From Doris montereyensis (taxonomy: Eukaryota; Mollusca; Gastropoda; Nudibranchia; Dorididae), in contig JAXRKP010000065.1 in NCBI GenBank assembly GCA_037039925.1, forward strand, positions 70,001-134,000: 64,000 nucleotides of DNA, read 5' to 3'. Below the pieces are notes generated by a model that was given only the letters and a program-made list of their open reading frames with translations, was not told where the DNA came from and made no database searches. Shown one piece after another: positions 14,360 through 27,900 of this stretch (position 1 is the stretch's first letter; each line of letters begins with the position of its first letter). The translations under genes were made by a program, and so were the position numbers.

Positions 14360-15925
14360 TAGTAGCAGTGCCATTGATTGGTTTTACTTTCTGCAGTAGT
14401 TTGTGTCATAGTTTTACTGCACTGGGATAAAATGAGAAAAGTTGTTGAGCAAACATACAGCCAAGATCAAGAGTCTATGGGGGAAAATAATACGTCAACT
14501 ACTAGATCAAAGTGTCAACACAAGATTGCTCAAACGTCAACAGTAAGTTTACTTTGTACTCAAGTAGGATACACTGAGATCAAAGAGCTATTGTTGAGTA
14601 ATAATAAAACGTCCAAGATCAAGAGTCAAGAGATCAAAAGCCGAAACGTCAGAATAGATCGCGAATCAAAGTGCTCAAACGTCACGCTTTCACTTTCTGA
14701 GTGGTGGCAATGTGCGAGACCCAGTCTTATTATAGAGGTATTGATTTAGTCATTAGTCATAACTATTGTGATTGTTATTCGGCCTTCCTCTTCTTACTAT
14801 TACTATTACGTGTACATGTCAGAGGCAGATTTAACCCTAAACAACTAGAGGAACACTTTAATGACCGGTAATAAAAAGGAAAAACAAATCAACGAATACG
14901 CCGTAACAAGCTTTCTTTTCCTTTATGTGTAGAGAAATTGAGCTCGTTTGGTTTTCAATGATGCAGTTCGATTGATGTCTGTCTCTTTGGTTTAAAGTAT
15001 CCACACTCCCTGTGTGAACTGACAATGACATTTAAAACAAAGCGTTTTGTCGATCCTGTCCCATAGTGTCTCGGATGTATATTGTTATTCGTTTGTCATA
15101 TATTTGACAGCATTGACCCATATGGGTTGAACTACATTGATACTTCTTGTTAATCTTAATCTTTTGTTTCAAATGTTTCATGTCTGCGCGACCACTTTGT
15201 AACCAAATCTTATCGCCTCCAAATAATAAACAATAGAAGCAAAACAAACGCTTTTTTTTCTACGCTAGTAATAAGTAACAGTCAACTATTTGACAGTATC
15301 ATACGTGGCGGGTTTCGAAAACCGAAAACGCGATGTCTTTCAGTTTCAGTTGATGAAGTCCTATATGTGTTATTTGTAGCGTATTCTCGTGCTTCAAACT
15401 TAAGTTATTTTTAAAAGAACATCTACCTCATTTCCGTAATTATAGTAATCATTGTGAGCACACAGATCACTAAATTATTATAAATTTATCCACTGCCGTG
15501 ATATGTTTGTAATGATATCTACATACAAACAGTTATCGACTAGGCAGCTGGGTTTAGGCACTGCCCTGGCAGCTAAAATGTAAATTATCAATCTTTTTTC
15601 AATTCTGAATTTCGTAATTTTTAAAACTTTAAAAAACACAACTTAAAAACCGATAATTGTAATTGTAATTGATATTCGTATGTAAATCGATGTTAATTCA
15701 TAAAATGTTAATATACATGAGCAAAGTTTAAATATTAGGCTTAAAATTGAAAGCCAAACGAATACAATACGGTACATAAGTTTTGTCAGTTTTCAGTCAT
15801 GCATGCCATTGCCATTGCCAAAGCGCCGAACGTGGGACACTGACGCAAGGTGTCCCGAACCATTAACACTACATCACCCACCTTGTCTGTAGTCTTCACT
15901 TTGACCTACATTGGGTTCTCATTAC
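14360..15925. other. unassigned intergenic sequence
   Basis: No conserved coding block found. Open frames such as 14378-14749 have no recognisable domain. Confidence 0.45.
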
Positions 15926-15929
15926 CTAG

Positions 15930-17360
15930 TAGAGAAGAAGAAGAAGAAGAAGAAGAAGAAGAAGAAGAAGAAGAAGAAGAAGAAGAAGAAGAAGGAAGAA
16001 GAATGAAGAAGATAGAAAGAAGAAGAGTAAGAAGAATACATACAGAAAACAATTTGAAGAAGAAGAAGAAGAAGAAGAAGAAAACAAGAAGAAGATTGGA
16101 GAAAAGAAGAAGTAGAAGAAAATTGAAGAAGAAGAAGAAGAAGAAGAAGAAACAAGCACGTCTGAAGAAGAAGAAGAAGAAAACACACAGAAGAAGAAGA
16201 AGAGGAAGAATAGAAGAAGACGAAGAAGACATTTATTACATGAATCCGGGATTAAAAGAAGATGCAAAGAATGTAACTACGAAGAAGAAGAAAAGATTTC
16301 TCAATAAGAATCAGAAGAAGAAGAAGAAGTTTTAGGAAGATGAAATCCTCCACAAGAAGAACTACATTGCCTTAGAAGAAAAAAAAAGAAGAAGTTAAGA
16401 AGCCTCTGGGTTGAGTGAAGAATTAGCCTTGTGGAGATTGAAGATAGAACCATTAGTTTCTCAGACTTTTGAATAGAAGAAAAATCTCATTGAATCTTCT
16501 TCATCTCCAGATTGAATCTTCTTTTTGAAGAAGAAGTAAGAAGAAGAAGAAGAAGAAGAAGAAAATATCTCGAGAAGAAGTAATTTGTTATCTATAAGAA
16601 AAGTTTGAAAAGAACTTATTTTCAAACTTGTAGAAAAGAAGACAAAATAACAATGGGAATTGAAAAGAAGAAGAAGAAGAAGAAGAACAAGAAGAGAAGA
16701 AGAAGAAGAAGAAGAAGAAGAAGAAGAAGAAGAAGAAGAAGAAGAAGAAGAAGAAGAAGAAGAAGAAGAAGAAGAAGAAGAAGAAGAAGAAGAAGAAGAA
16801 GAAGAAGAATGAAGAAGAAGAAGAAGAAGAAGAAGAAGAAGAAGAAGAAGAAGAAGAAGAAGAAGAAGAAGAAGAAGAAGAAGAAGAAGAAGAAGAAGAT
16901 GAAGAAGAAGAAGAAGAAGAAGAAGACGAAGAAGAAAGAAGAAGATGAAGAAGAAGAAGAAGAAGAAGAAGAAGAAGAAGAAGAAGAAGAAGAAGAAGAA
17001 GAAGAAGAAGAAGAAGAAGAAGAAGAAGAAGAAGAAGAAGAAGAAGAAGAAGAAGAAGAAGAAGAAGAAGAAGAAGAAAGAAGAAGAAGAAGAAGAAGAA
17101 AAAGAAGAAGAAAAAGAAGAAGGAGAAGAAGAAGAAGAAGAAGAAGAAGAAGAAGAAGAAGAAGAAGAAGAAGAAGAAGAAGAAGAAGAAGAAGAAGAAG
17201 AAGAAAAGAAGAAGAAGAAGTAGAAGAAGAAGAAGAAAAGAAGAAGAAGAAGAAGAAGAAGAAGTAGAAGAAGAAGAAGAAGAAGAAGAAGAAGAAGAAG
17301 AAAAGAAGAAGAAGAAGAAGAAGAAGAAGAAGAAGAAAAAGAAGAAGAAGAAGAAGAGAA
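15930..17360. repeat. 1.4-kb (GAA)n tract with interruptions
   Basis: The plus strand is almost all purine: GAA/AAG repeats with AAAGAAG, GATGAAG and short unique interruptions, purest from 16680 to 17340. Long S/F/L-rich and R/K/E-rich frames across it are translations of the repeat and are not genes. Confidence 0.97.
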
Positions 17361-17514
17361 ATGATAATGATAGAAAGCAGGAAGCTTGCAAAAGCAGTTG
17401 GATGACAAATATTAAGATAACAAATTTAAAAATCCAACATCCTCACCTCGATCGAGGTTTAAACTAAAATTCGGTGGTCTGCGTTATGGCTCATCTGCCA
17501 CCCTTCCACCAAAG

Positions 17515-17865
17515 TGGGGACACGGTGGTCCAGATGCAAGGTGTCAGCCTCTCATACTCTCAAGCACAAGGTCGTGGGCTTGTGATCTGGCAGGTACATA
17601 TTTTAAGTTTTATCAAGCATTTCAGATTCACATCACACTGACGCATCTTCCGGGTCCAGGTAGGTGTATTGTCACGTAGTCCCATCAGAAACAGACGATA
17701 AAAAGGAGGTCCCGGGTGCAGATCACACCACTCTGTGCATGTTAAAGATCTCTTGGTTGTTTACAGTTTACAGTAGGACAGTCGAGTAAAAATTTAAAAT
17801 CCTACGAAAAACCCCTAGATCACCTTAGACTTAGACGTGAATGTGGGTTAGTAAAATCAAATCAA
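17515..17865 (+). mobile_element. SINE family B copy
   Basis: A tRNA-like head at 17515-17590 (CAAGGTGTCAGCCTCTCA, then GTCGTGGGCTTGTGATCTGG), followed by the family body GGTCCAGGTAGGTGTATTGT and the tail AAATCAAATCAAAT. Confidence 0.85.
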
Positions 17866-17869
17866 ATTA

Positions 17870-19080
17870 AATAAAATTCTCCAAAATTTGGTAAAACTTG
17901 TCAAAGCACATCTTTCTATGTAATTATTGTAATGCTGCTAACAAACAAGTACACAAATGAGCAAATAATCCTCCCCCCTCCCCCTCTCCGGAAGAAAAGT
18001 AAAATAAACACAACAAAAACCTAACGCCCAATGGCGATGTAAACCCCTTCTTACTGGAGAGAACCTAGAAATTTATTTATTTATTCCCCCCCGCAAAAGT
18101 TAGGTTACCTCTGTTAATAATAGCATAGAATCCGGAGAACCTTGTAATAATATGTTACAGTTACATTGTTGAAAAGGAATCTGTGATTGCTATGAACAAT
18201 GTCTGCATAAGATATAAAGTGCTACTGTTTCTTTTCGTGGCACAGAGGTTTTTGTAGCTTTTTCCACAATATGCCCTTCATGATGCAATGTAAAAAAAGA
18301 TGACAAATAAGTGTCAAATTTTGCAAATTTAAATTTCCTTAAAGACTCCTTGTTTCCTAAGCAAAATTATAAGCAAATTTGATATCACTAACATTAGAAT
18401 TCTCAGACTGATGCGCTTTATGCAGTGATGTCCAAGAAAGTTGGAAATTGGAAGGGGTAAACTTCAGTGTATTATGTAATGATGTTACATAAAAAGGGCA
18501 GCGTAATCAAACCTGTTATGATATGTAATTTACTGCTACAAACATTTGTCTATAGATACACTGTGTACACCAGTAGATGATGAAAGAGATGGAAAGTTGG
18601 AAAACGTCATCATTGAAGTGATCCACACTTTCTTTTCTCTTTTCTGTTATTTCCTTTTTTTGGGGGGTGAAAATGGGGTAAAGAAGTTGAGAATATTTTA
18701 AGTAAATTCAAAACTGAACGAACACAAACTAGGATGATGCAAGACATGAAATGTGACAAATTATAAATGTCCATGAATTTTTACATTTTATTGAAGTACA
18801 ATGATTTCTTTCACTCAATATGTTCAAATGGACTTATTCCAATTGTGTCAACATGCTGTAAAGCAAAGCTACACTGTGTGTTTTATTTGTTTTGAAAGTA
18901 AGACATGAAATGAAGACTCAAAACAAAACAAAATAATCAACAATAAAACAGAGAATAAATTGATCCAACCCATTACATTAACATATCATGTGATCAATGG
19001 TGTGAAACAAAGCCTGTCTTAGTGCATAATAATACAGTTTTCAATATTTTTAGTTTACATAATTAAGATAAAAAATTAAG
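17870..19080. other. AT-rich intergenic sequence
   Basis: No recognised gene or repeat. Confidence 0.4.
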
Positions 19081-19081
19081 T

Positions 19082-20044
19082 AGGGTGTCCTAAAAAAAGG
19101 TAACTGTTATAGATAAAAATAACTTTTTAACCTCAAACTTAATTCTAATGAAATCTTTAACCCGTATAGAACATTTAAAGGCATTTATTGAAACTAATGT
19201 TTTCAAAATGTAAAAATGACTGCAAAACGGAAAGAGAATATTTCTTGTAAGGTGATCCATTCTAATTTGTATTTCAAAAACCAATGTAGCCCAAAAAGAA
19301 AGATCTTCTCGAATTTAAAGAAAATAAGTCACTGAAATATATGCAATTTTGAAATATCTGCCTCAATAACTAAAAATAATCTAAATTTGAACAATAGGAT
19401 AGACAAAATCAATTTATTTAGCGATTGATATTTCATTCAGTAGAGATGCTCCATCAATCTTTCATATGCCATAATAACATTCCGTATTCTGATAGCAAAG
19501 CCTAGCGACACTCTTGCAACAAGGTTTATGTTAATTCCTTTGTACTTCTCAGATGATATTAATTTTCAACTGCTCTTTGTTGAGGGAACAGGATTTTGAA
19601 AGACTCCATCCTTCAGATAGTTCCACAGAAAGAAATCACAGGGGTTTAGATAAGGACTTTTGGACGGCCATCCAACTGATGCTTTACTAGAGATGAATTG
19701 GGGCCATGACATTTTTTGTGTGAGGTAGTCCATCACAATCTCAAATTCTAGATTTAATCAAAATAATCTCGTATCCACGCTTTAATAATGAGTGACATAG
19801 GTTTCATGTGGCGTAAACTTTGTCATTTAGTTTACTTGGTGTCTCTTGAGCGTGCAATGATGCATTTTGATGCATAATTTAAAACTATTGATGTGAGCTC
19901 AATACTAAATTTAGGCCCATGATTTTTGTTGGTCATATAAAATGCTTTTGAATGAACCGTATTTGACCACAGTTTCATGTCAATAATGCTACAGATAAGT
20001 GAGTCATCGCACATTGAAACAGTTACCTTTTTTCAGCACACCCT
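19082..20044 (-). mobile_element. mariner-like (Tc1/mariner) element, defective
   Basis: Matching inverted ends: AGGGTGTCCTAAAAAAAGGT on the left; the right end's complement reads AGGGTGTGCTGAAAAAAGGT. TA flanks the right end and is arguable at the left. The minus strand encodes WPSKSPYLNPCDFFLWNYLK around 19630-19700, the typical end of a mariner-family transposase catalytic domain, followed by LKDGVFQNPVPS and a stop. At about 960 bp, with other stops, it cannot encode a full transposase. Confidence 0.85.
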
Positions 20045-20049
20045 GTATG

Positions 20050-20440
20050 TATACGATAGTACACGTGTTTACAAAGACTGCTGTAGTGGATGTTTACATT
20101 TTCTTTTCTTTTGCTGCTTTGGTTTTTTTGGAGGGTTTTTTGGGTTGTGTTTTTCTTTTTGCTTTTTTGGGAAGGGGGGAAGGGGGGGGGGTAATTTTCC
20201 TGGAGAGAGGTATGGGATTGTTGTTCTTCTGTTTGTTTATTTTTTAATCAAACAAGTTTCTATCACCCTCAAGTTTTATTGTATAGAGCTTCTATTGAAA
20301 TTGAAAGACTCAACATTCTATAAATTGGATCAACATTTATTTACAACTTATCTGCATCATCCTTTAATGAAACAAAAAGATGCCCAGTGAACTCATTTGT
20401 CTCATAAAGTTCATTGCTAGATGTCCTAAATATCATTCAT
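20050..20440. other. T/G-rich sequence with poly(G) runs
   Basis: Contains G runs at 20174-20179 and 20182-20191 in T-rich surroundings. No gene recognised. Confidence 0.45.
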
Positions 20441-20444
20441 GGCC

Positions 20445-20757
20445 TTCACCCTTATTGAGAATAGGCCAGAGCAAGAATCTTCTGTTCTATTTATCTTGGT
20501 CTTAGACTTAGACAACCTAATTTCTTCTGTCCGCAGAGACATCACTTGAATGCGTGTCTTTTGGTTGATATCAAGGGCTTTGCAGCAGGCCATTCTATCT
20601 CCGCTTCCACTTCTGAAGTTCCTGTTCTATCAGTTTCTACTTATATCTTTGCCTCAGTTCTTCACAGTTTCTGGCCAATCAATCTAGAGAGTATACAATC
20701 AATACAAGCTCAGATGCCCATTTATACAATTCTGTGGTTAACCTGCATCTGTCTTGC
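20445..20757 (-). pseudogene. possible LINE 3' coding remnant (left part)
   Basis: The complement reads DWPETVKN in sequence resembling the C-terminal region of some non-LTR reverse transcriptases, with many stops. A family B SINE separates it from 21047-21130, whose complement reads LLYGADIIWRMAKT, like the LLYG.E.W motif of that region. Assignment is weak. Confidence 0.35.
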
Positions 20758-21046
20758 CATCTGGGGGACTCGCGGCAATCCAGAAGCAAGGTATCGGCCT
20801 CTCAATCAAAAGATAGTGGGTTAGTGCCCCATCAATGATTGAAAATTTTTCTTGAGTCCTGGTCCAGGTAGGTGAATCGACACCTAAGCCCATCGAGACG
20901 GATGATAAAAAGGAGGTCCGGTGTGCGGATATCAACACTGTGCGACTTAAAGATTCCTTGGCTGTTTACGGGGCAGTCAAGGAAAAATTTTAAATCCTAC
21001 GAAAAACCCTGAGATCACCTTAGTTGTGGATGTGAGTAAATCAAAT
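20758..21046 (+). mobile_element. SINE family B copy
   Basis: Head CAAGGTATCGGCCTCTCAAT, body GTAGGTGAATCGACACCTAA, 3' end GATCACCTTAGTTGTGGATG plus an AAATCAAATCAAA tail. Confidence 0.87.
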
Positions 21047-21705
21047 CAAAGTCTTGGCCATCCTCCAAATAATATCTGCTCCATATAGCAGCACTGATTT
21101 CATATCACTCTTATTTATCGCATAACATTTAGCCGTAGATACCATTCAATTATTTACAATTTCTAATATTTTCTTAATGTTTTTACTCTGTAAAAAGTGT
21201 AGGCCTACAATTACAGTAGTCACTGGATAATTGCAAGCTGCATAACTGCACGGTTTAACAAATGCTCCCTTACTATGGAAGCTTAAGGAGTAGCCGATAC
21301 AATTACGCCCACTTGCAGAAGTTACTTGGGTAGTTCCACATAAGTACATGGTGCGCATAATTACACGCTATTGTCTTCTCCCAAACTGCGTGACTATAGT
21401 TATTCGGGAGTAGCGTCCCTTGATTCTGTAATGACTGACCTCGATCTGTGAATTTTTTCTTCTCAAACTAACCACGGAATTTTTTTCTTTCAATTTTTCG
21501 GTTGCGACCGTACTTCATTGTGATTGAGAATGGATTCTGATGATGAGATCAAGTGCATAGACATGATGACGACTCAGGGGATGAATATTTAGCTGAAAGT
21601 GATGATCCTAACAGTTCAACAGAGGGTGTTGAGTCAGACGATGATAGAGCTAGATCTAGCAAAGTTTCATGATGATATTCCAAGCGGTTACTGAGTTATG
21701 ATTTT
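21047..21705. other. LINE-like remnant then unassigned sequence downstream of NPRL2
   Basis: The first 85 bp may be a LINE remnant. The rest, including the NPRL2 3' untranslated region, has no recognised content. Confidence 0.35.
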
Positions 21706-21711
21706 TTTAAT
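21706..21711 (-). terminator. possible NPRL2 polyadenylation signal (ATTAAA)
   Basis: The complement reads ATTAAA about 138 nt after the NPRL2 stop codon. It is a common variant hexamer at a plausible distance, but AT-rich sequence produces such hexamers often. Confidence 0.25.
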
Positions 21712-21848
21712 GGAATGTACCTTATTTTTACCAGTTTTGAAAAAACCCTTAGCAATGGGAATTATATTGGGCTCAAAGAGGCTAGCAAGTTAAGGATTAA
21801 AATTTTGACTTTTTCTTTTTCCTCACAATACACCAATATGGTATGTTG

Positions 21849-21916
21849 TCATTTCCAGCAAACTACGATGTTCTCATCAGCGTCAATCTTTTCCTCAAGC
21901 TCATGATAGCTGAGAC
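21849..21916 (-). CDS. NPRL2: NPRL2 coding exon 11 with stop codon
   Basis: The last 22 codons, [21 protein letters not shown] then TGA (complement 21849-21851), matching the human C-terminus that ends IIICWK. Acceptor TTTTCAG|GTCTC. An ATTAAA-type signal lies about 140 nt downstream. Confidence 0.95.
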
Positions 21917-24900
21917 CTGAAAAAAAGCAAGATTTTTAATAAAGTTTCTGTTAATCAAATAGCATAGCTAATATAAGATTGATCGATTAGATGATTTATA
22001 GATAAGTTTAGCCGATTAGAAGATTTATAGATAAGATTAGCTCATTGGAAGAATTATAAATAAGAATATCCGAAGCAGCTGGCTCCCTTTACCTGTCTCA
22101 CAACAAATCTGATCAAAGTTGTGCTGACCATCAAGTAACGACGCAAATGGCTGAGTCCTTGATAAAAAAGGCATGCCAGGGAAGACAACTGGATATTTGT
22201 GCATTCGGAAAGGAGACCCTTCATGGCCAAACTGCACAAGCTTCCTGATGAAAATAATAGTTTGGTTTCCAATCACACACATATCAAATGAGATCACCCC
22301 CTGACCCCCCTTCCCAAATTTTTGTAATCAAATACAGAGTAAAGATACGGTAAATTCCCTTCCACCAGAATTCTGGGATAAAAAACAACCCACACATGCA
22401 CAGATAACTCATACCATTTAGTCACAATTACAAACATAAAGAGAAAATTAAATCTGCACACCTAAAGAACATTGTTTAAAAACTAATGAAAACTATTCTT
22501 GAAGAAGGGTCAGAGAATGAAAATAGACCTAGGGAAAATGAGTAAAGATGCCTACAAGTCACCTTTCATCAATCCGAGAGCGTATGTGGACTGTTTTGTC
22601 GGCCACATATATCCTTCACAGTCATACCAGGGGTAAAAGAACACAGGAGCATGAAGACGTCCCTGAAATCTGGCTGACATCTCTCTGTGCCAAATATGAA
22701 ACATGATACATAATATTCATGGCCATAAGGGGGGGGGGAGGGGGGGTTGAGGAAGGCAGTTTTACCCCAAATAGCACAAAACTCGTTTATTGCACTACTG
22801 GATGGAACAGTTCATTCCCTTGACATTCATACCATAACAAAGGCTCAGTATCAATTCTTTCATTTTATACGATTTTTAGAAATGATACCAGCCTAACCTT
22901 CAACACGTCAGTTGTACCATAAAAGCCAGCAAATGTTGTCTAAAAGTATAACAAGTTGGTACTCATTTTAGTTACCACAAAGTAATCTACATTAGATGAA
23001 TTATTGTCAATATTAGCTAAGATCGGCTGAATATTACGGGAAACATCCCTGTGCACCTATTATAAGAAAAATGCCATCCCGACATGAGTATAAATGATCT
23101 GGAGCAGTTGAAATAGGGTCGACATGAAGTATTTGATAGCCTCTCACGATTGTATGATGTTTCAAAGTATTCTTTTATTCTTTCATAGGTTTATATGCGA
23201 AAAAACATTAAAATAACGCCAACAAAAATGTTTAATGCGATTTTCTCAAAATGTTACTATTTGACAGTGATATGCGATCTCCTTTTTTTTATTTACTGTC
23301 CGATTGCCCCCAAATTTGGTATATAATATCTATAACGCAAAAAAAAACATTCACCCAGAAGCGATTTTCATCTCTTCAAATTTTTGCACAACTTAATTTT
23401 TTGTGATTTAATTTGCCAAAAATTGGAAAGGTTGCTATATGCATTTCAAAACATTCATAAAATCAAAACCGTTCAATTTATCCAAAAAGGCTACTGGGAC
23501 GGCTAGATATTGAACCGATTAATGTGTGTGCAAACTTATAGCCAAATTTGTTCATAACTGAAAAAGTCTATTTGAAATGAAGTTGTTATTTTCGCAATGA
23601 AAATCCATGACAACCATATGAGACAAATTTTTAAAATATCATTTTCAGATAATTTAGACATGCCAAGCACAATGGTAGTGGTTAAAATTGTCTGTATCAA
23701 ATAATTTTTTAAAACATGCTCACCCTCGCCCCCCCCCCCCACCCCAACAAACATTCTGAAGTACAACAGTAAAATAGTTTAGCTATCCCTGCATGTTAAG
23801 ACCTGAAAATCATTAAGACTCTATGTCATCACTCGCAATGAAGTGCTGTGTGTCAATTGAGATCTAACATGACATTCACAAACTTGCAATGTAACAAATC
23901 TACAATCACAAAAGTGACATCGACATGAAACTTTAATAACAAAAGTACTCGTTCAGTAAATGGCCTCAGAAATATTCTTCTTGTTTGTATTTTTAAAAAT
24001 AACATTTAAACTCGCTGTAAAACGTGGATTTATATCTATATCTCCGCACAACTGCAGGCTCACTAACTGTACATCATTTATCCCTCAGTAAACCATTCCA
24101 TTCAGAGTCCTTCTAAACTCTCTGGAGAGCATACAGTACAGCAGCCTATTAGGTGCTCCATACGAACACTTTGTCAATATTTTTTCTAAAATAGCCGGGT
24201 ATTCATTCATGCCTGAGTCAATTGACAATGTCAGCATCAATATGAATGTCCGCATCTATAAGAATGTCCACATCTATAAGAATGTCCGCATCTATAAGAA
24301 TGTCCACATCTATAAGAGTGCTAGTATCTGTAAGAATGTGAGCATATATATAGAATAGAAGACAGGAAATGAAAGATAAACACAATCACAAAATTACCAG
24401 ATTTTGCAACATATTTGATACACTCTTCTTGCAGATGAGAGTCTTCCATCAGTTTATTGATGTCTTGGGTTACAGTGTAAACATTAGAGTACTGAAAATA
24501 AATTACATGGGATGTTACGATGCGAATAATGAAAATAACTCACATTTAAGATGTTACAATGACAATGTTGATAATAAAACTACAATGAGAATATTGATAA
24601 AAAAATTACATAGGACGTTACAATGCGAATATTGAAAATAGCATACATTTAAGACGTTACAATTACCATATTCAAATAAAATTACATAGGATATTACAAT
24701 GAGAATGTTGAAAATAAAATTACATAGGACATTACAATGAGAATGTTGAAAATAAAATTACATAGGACATTACAATGAGAATGTTGAAAATAAAATTACA
24801 TAGGACATTACAATGAGAATATTGAAAATAAATTACATAGGACGTTACAATGAGAATATTAAAATAAATTACATAGGACATTACAATGAGAATATCACGT

Positions 24901-27900
24901 TACAATGAGATTATTGAAAATAAATTACATATAACGGTGCAATGAGAATATTGAAAATAATTAAATAGGACGTTACAATGAGACCATGAAAAATAAATTA
25001 CATAGATTACTATGGCGTTGGTGGCCAGGCAGTTAGGCTGCCGGAAAGGACTATGAAATTCAATGTATTTATGTGATCTTAATCAATGTACATTTATAAC
25101 CGCTCGTTGAAAAAAGGTTTTGCTGTTGAGGTCTTACATATTTTTGGGAAATTTTACATTTTTTTAAAGTCTCACCTGAAATATAGGAACAATTTCTAAA
25201 TACTTGTAATATCTGTGGGGGGAAAAGAAAGCAATAGGCAGTGTAAAATGATGCAATAATGCTGATACTAGCAGAATGACTTCCGCCATGCTTCAGTCCT
25301 AACACCAATACTGAATGGAATGGAATTTTCCTTCACTTTGGGGAAAATCGGCTGTATGAAATGAAACATAATAATATACGTAATGAAAGTAAAGCGTTTC
25401 CTTTAAATAGAAATTAACTAATTTTAGTTCTCATCACTTCCTGATCTGTGAATTTTAAAATAGCGGTAAAACTCAAAAGACCGAGCCAATAACATGAAAA
25501 CCTGGGATCAAATGAGTTAAAAGGTCAAAAGTCATTAGGACAAACAGGGTGCTGTGATTCTATGAAAAATTTACCGGTAGCTCGAATCATGACAAAAATC
25601 TCATGGTGTTTCCTCTTTCAAGTGCAAAATGAATGTAACCCCCAATTTGTAGCACCATCAAGACTTAAGCATGCCTTTTCACTCTACATAACATTGACCC
25701 AATTTTCCTTCCAAACAAGTAAATTACAGCTTTACCATTCCAAAACAAAAGTGCTTTTGATCAAAATGTAGTGAAGAAAGTTATACAGACATAACGTGTC
25801 TAAATGTTTTTTTCTATTGTTGATGAAGATGATTTGGAGAAACACAGTCCGGTTTGTCGTATGCATAATTTTACAGTAACCCTCAAGTCAAAGGAACCCA
25901 AAACTTTCATTCTAGTTAAAATGTATGTGAATTTACATGTGTACATATCTGTATGTTCTTACAGTAAATTTTGAAGACTGACTTTGACTAAATTCAATTC
26001 CACATCTGCTTCTGCTGCTATTTTCAGTACATGAGACACTCCATCAACGTAATGAAGAATCTAGAGGAAAAAAAAGAATTGACAAATGATAAATAATTGT
26101 AAGATCAGGGCACAGTAAAGACATAGAGTAGACAATAGAATAAAAATTCAGTGTAAAAAGGAAAGCCAATCCCATATTCAGAGTAGAAGAATATTGATTT
26201 TTTTCTAACCATACGACATAATGTGAAAGCATGCCGTTGCTTTCCACACCACTTCTACTTGTGCCAAGTCTAAATAGACCTAGTTACAAATTTCACTGCT
26301 GGAGGGCCAGAATCAAATGCAGGCAGACGGTCTACTGACTCAACTACCGGCATCTCTAAAACTCAGTGTATTTTGTTCTATATTTTGTCTTTCTCTTGTC
26401 TTTTTTCTGTGTCTCAGATTGTGTTACTTCATTGTTTGGATCACATGCTCTCTACCTGCCAAACTCCTGATATTGTCTCTCCCTGTCTGCTACCAACGGC
26501 TGTTCAAAGCAATATTTGTTTTTTCCATTGCTTATATTCTGCTTTTATTCTTTGCAGCCCCTACATAGAAAAAATAAATACACTCATGTAAGGTTTAAGA
26601 GTGTTGAGAAAAATAATCTACTCATCCTCATAATCACTGAAAGAATCTTGTATAATAACCTCATCGACTTGCACTTACGGAAATCGCAAGTCATGACACA
26701 AACTGCGGCCTATTATCTATATCTCTTTGTCTTCTTCTTCTTTATAATAACTGACTAAATCAATTCCTGAGTAAAACTTTCAGCAAGCATGATTTTGAAT
26801 GCAATCATAAACTGTAGATCCAGTTTTGATTTTAAAAGTGAGGAAATAGGCGGCAACTCTTTTCACCTTCGAAACAATAACCATTTCTTCATGAGTTTAT
26901 TGCAATTTACCTCATCCATCATAGGCAGTGCTCTCAGGGTACTTAAAGAGATCAGTTTATAAGATGGAAAAAAAAACAACGAAAGGTACCTGCTGTGTGG
27001 TCAAATCCCACTGGTGTTTCATGACCACTTCCTTGGACACAGTGAGCAAAGGCACATGCTGGTCTTCTATCACAACTGGTTCCCGGTAGGTAAGTGACAA
27101 CTTCAGGTGTACCGCTCCCGACTGACCTAGAGAGAGAAAAAAAAAATGGTAAAAAAAACCCCAGAAAGAACGAGAATTGTTTGAAACATCAAAAGAGGAG
27201 AGATGCTTTTGAGATTAAATACTGGAAAGACACCAAGAGCAAAAATGAAAACAAATTAAAATGAAGAGGAAAAATGTCTTTAGAAAACACGCAATTGACA
27301 AAAAAGGAGGTATCTCTCCATAGATCGACACACAAACATACTTAGTAGGTATAGAGAAGTTAAACTCACAAATAGTAAATAAAGCTCAGATAATTATATT
27401 TCAACAATATAAATCTACACTGTAGTATTTTAGTCCTGAAAACTGAAAACCAAAAAGCAAAAGAAAAGAGGTGATATTTTTTCTTATAGAACTGCCTTCT
27501 GACCCCACCCTTAGATCATAAAAATTCATTAAAATTTGTGGCAAATAATGACATGGTTTTCACATATTTGAGACACAAATAGTCCACTCTGGTATATGGG
27601 ATAAAAATCGGAGGAGAGATAAAGAATATAAAAAAGTTAAAGATGGATTTTTATTGTCCATATCCCTGCACAAGGGCAGGCTCACCAATTTAACTTTATT
27701 TATTCCCAAATTCTCAGGGAGATCACACACAGTACTACACACTAACGTTCTGACATATATTTCCCTGCTCATAGCTGGGTAAGCTTAGAGAACAACATCT
27801 TTCTTCTCTTAACATCATGAAAAAAACCCTGGGCTAGCAAAACTCACAACCCTATCAATTGTTTCACAAGGCCTAGATGTAGACCGCAATCATAGACATT

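Noticed and set aside
15906..17408. Very long open frames rich in S/F/L or R/K/E
   Set aside because: They are translations of the GAA/TTC repeat in all frames. No start context, splice site or non-repeat domain supports a protein.
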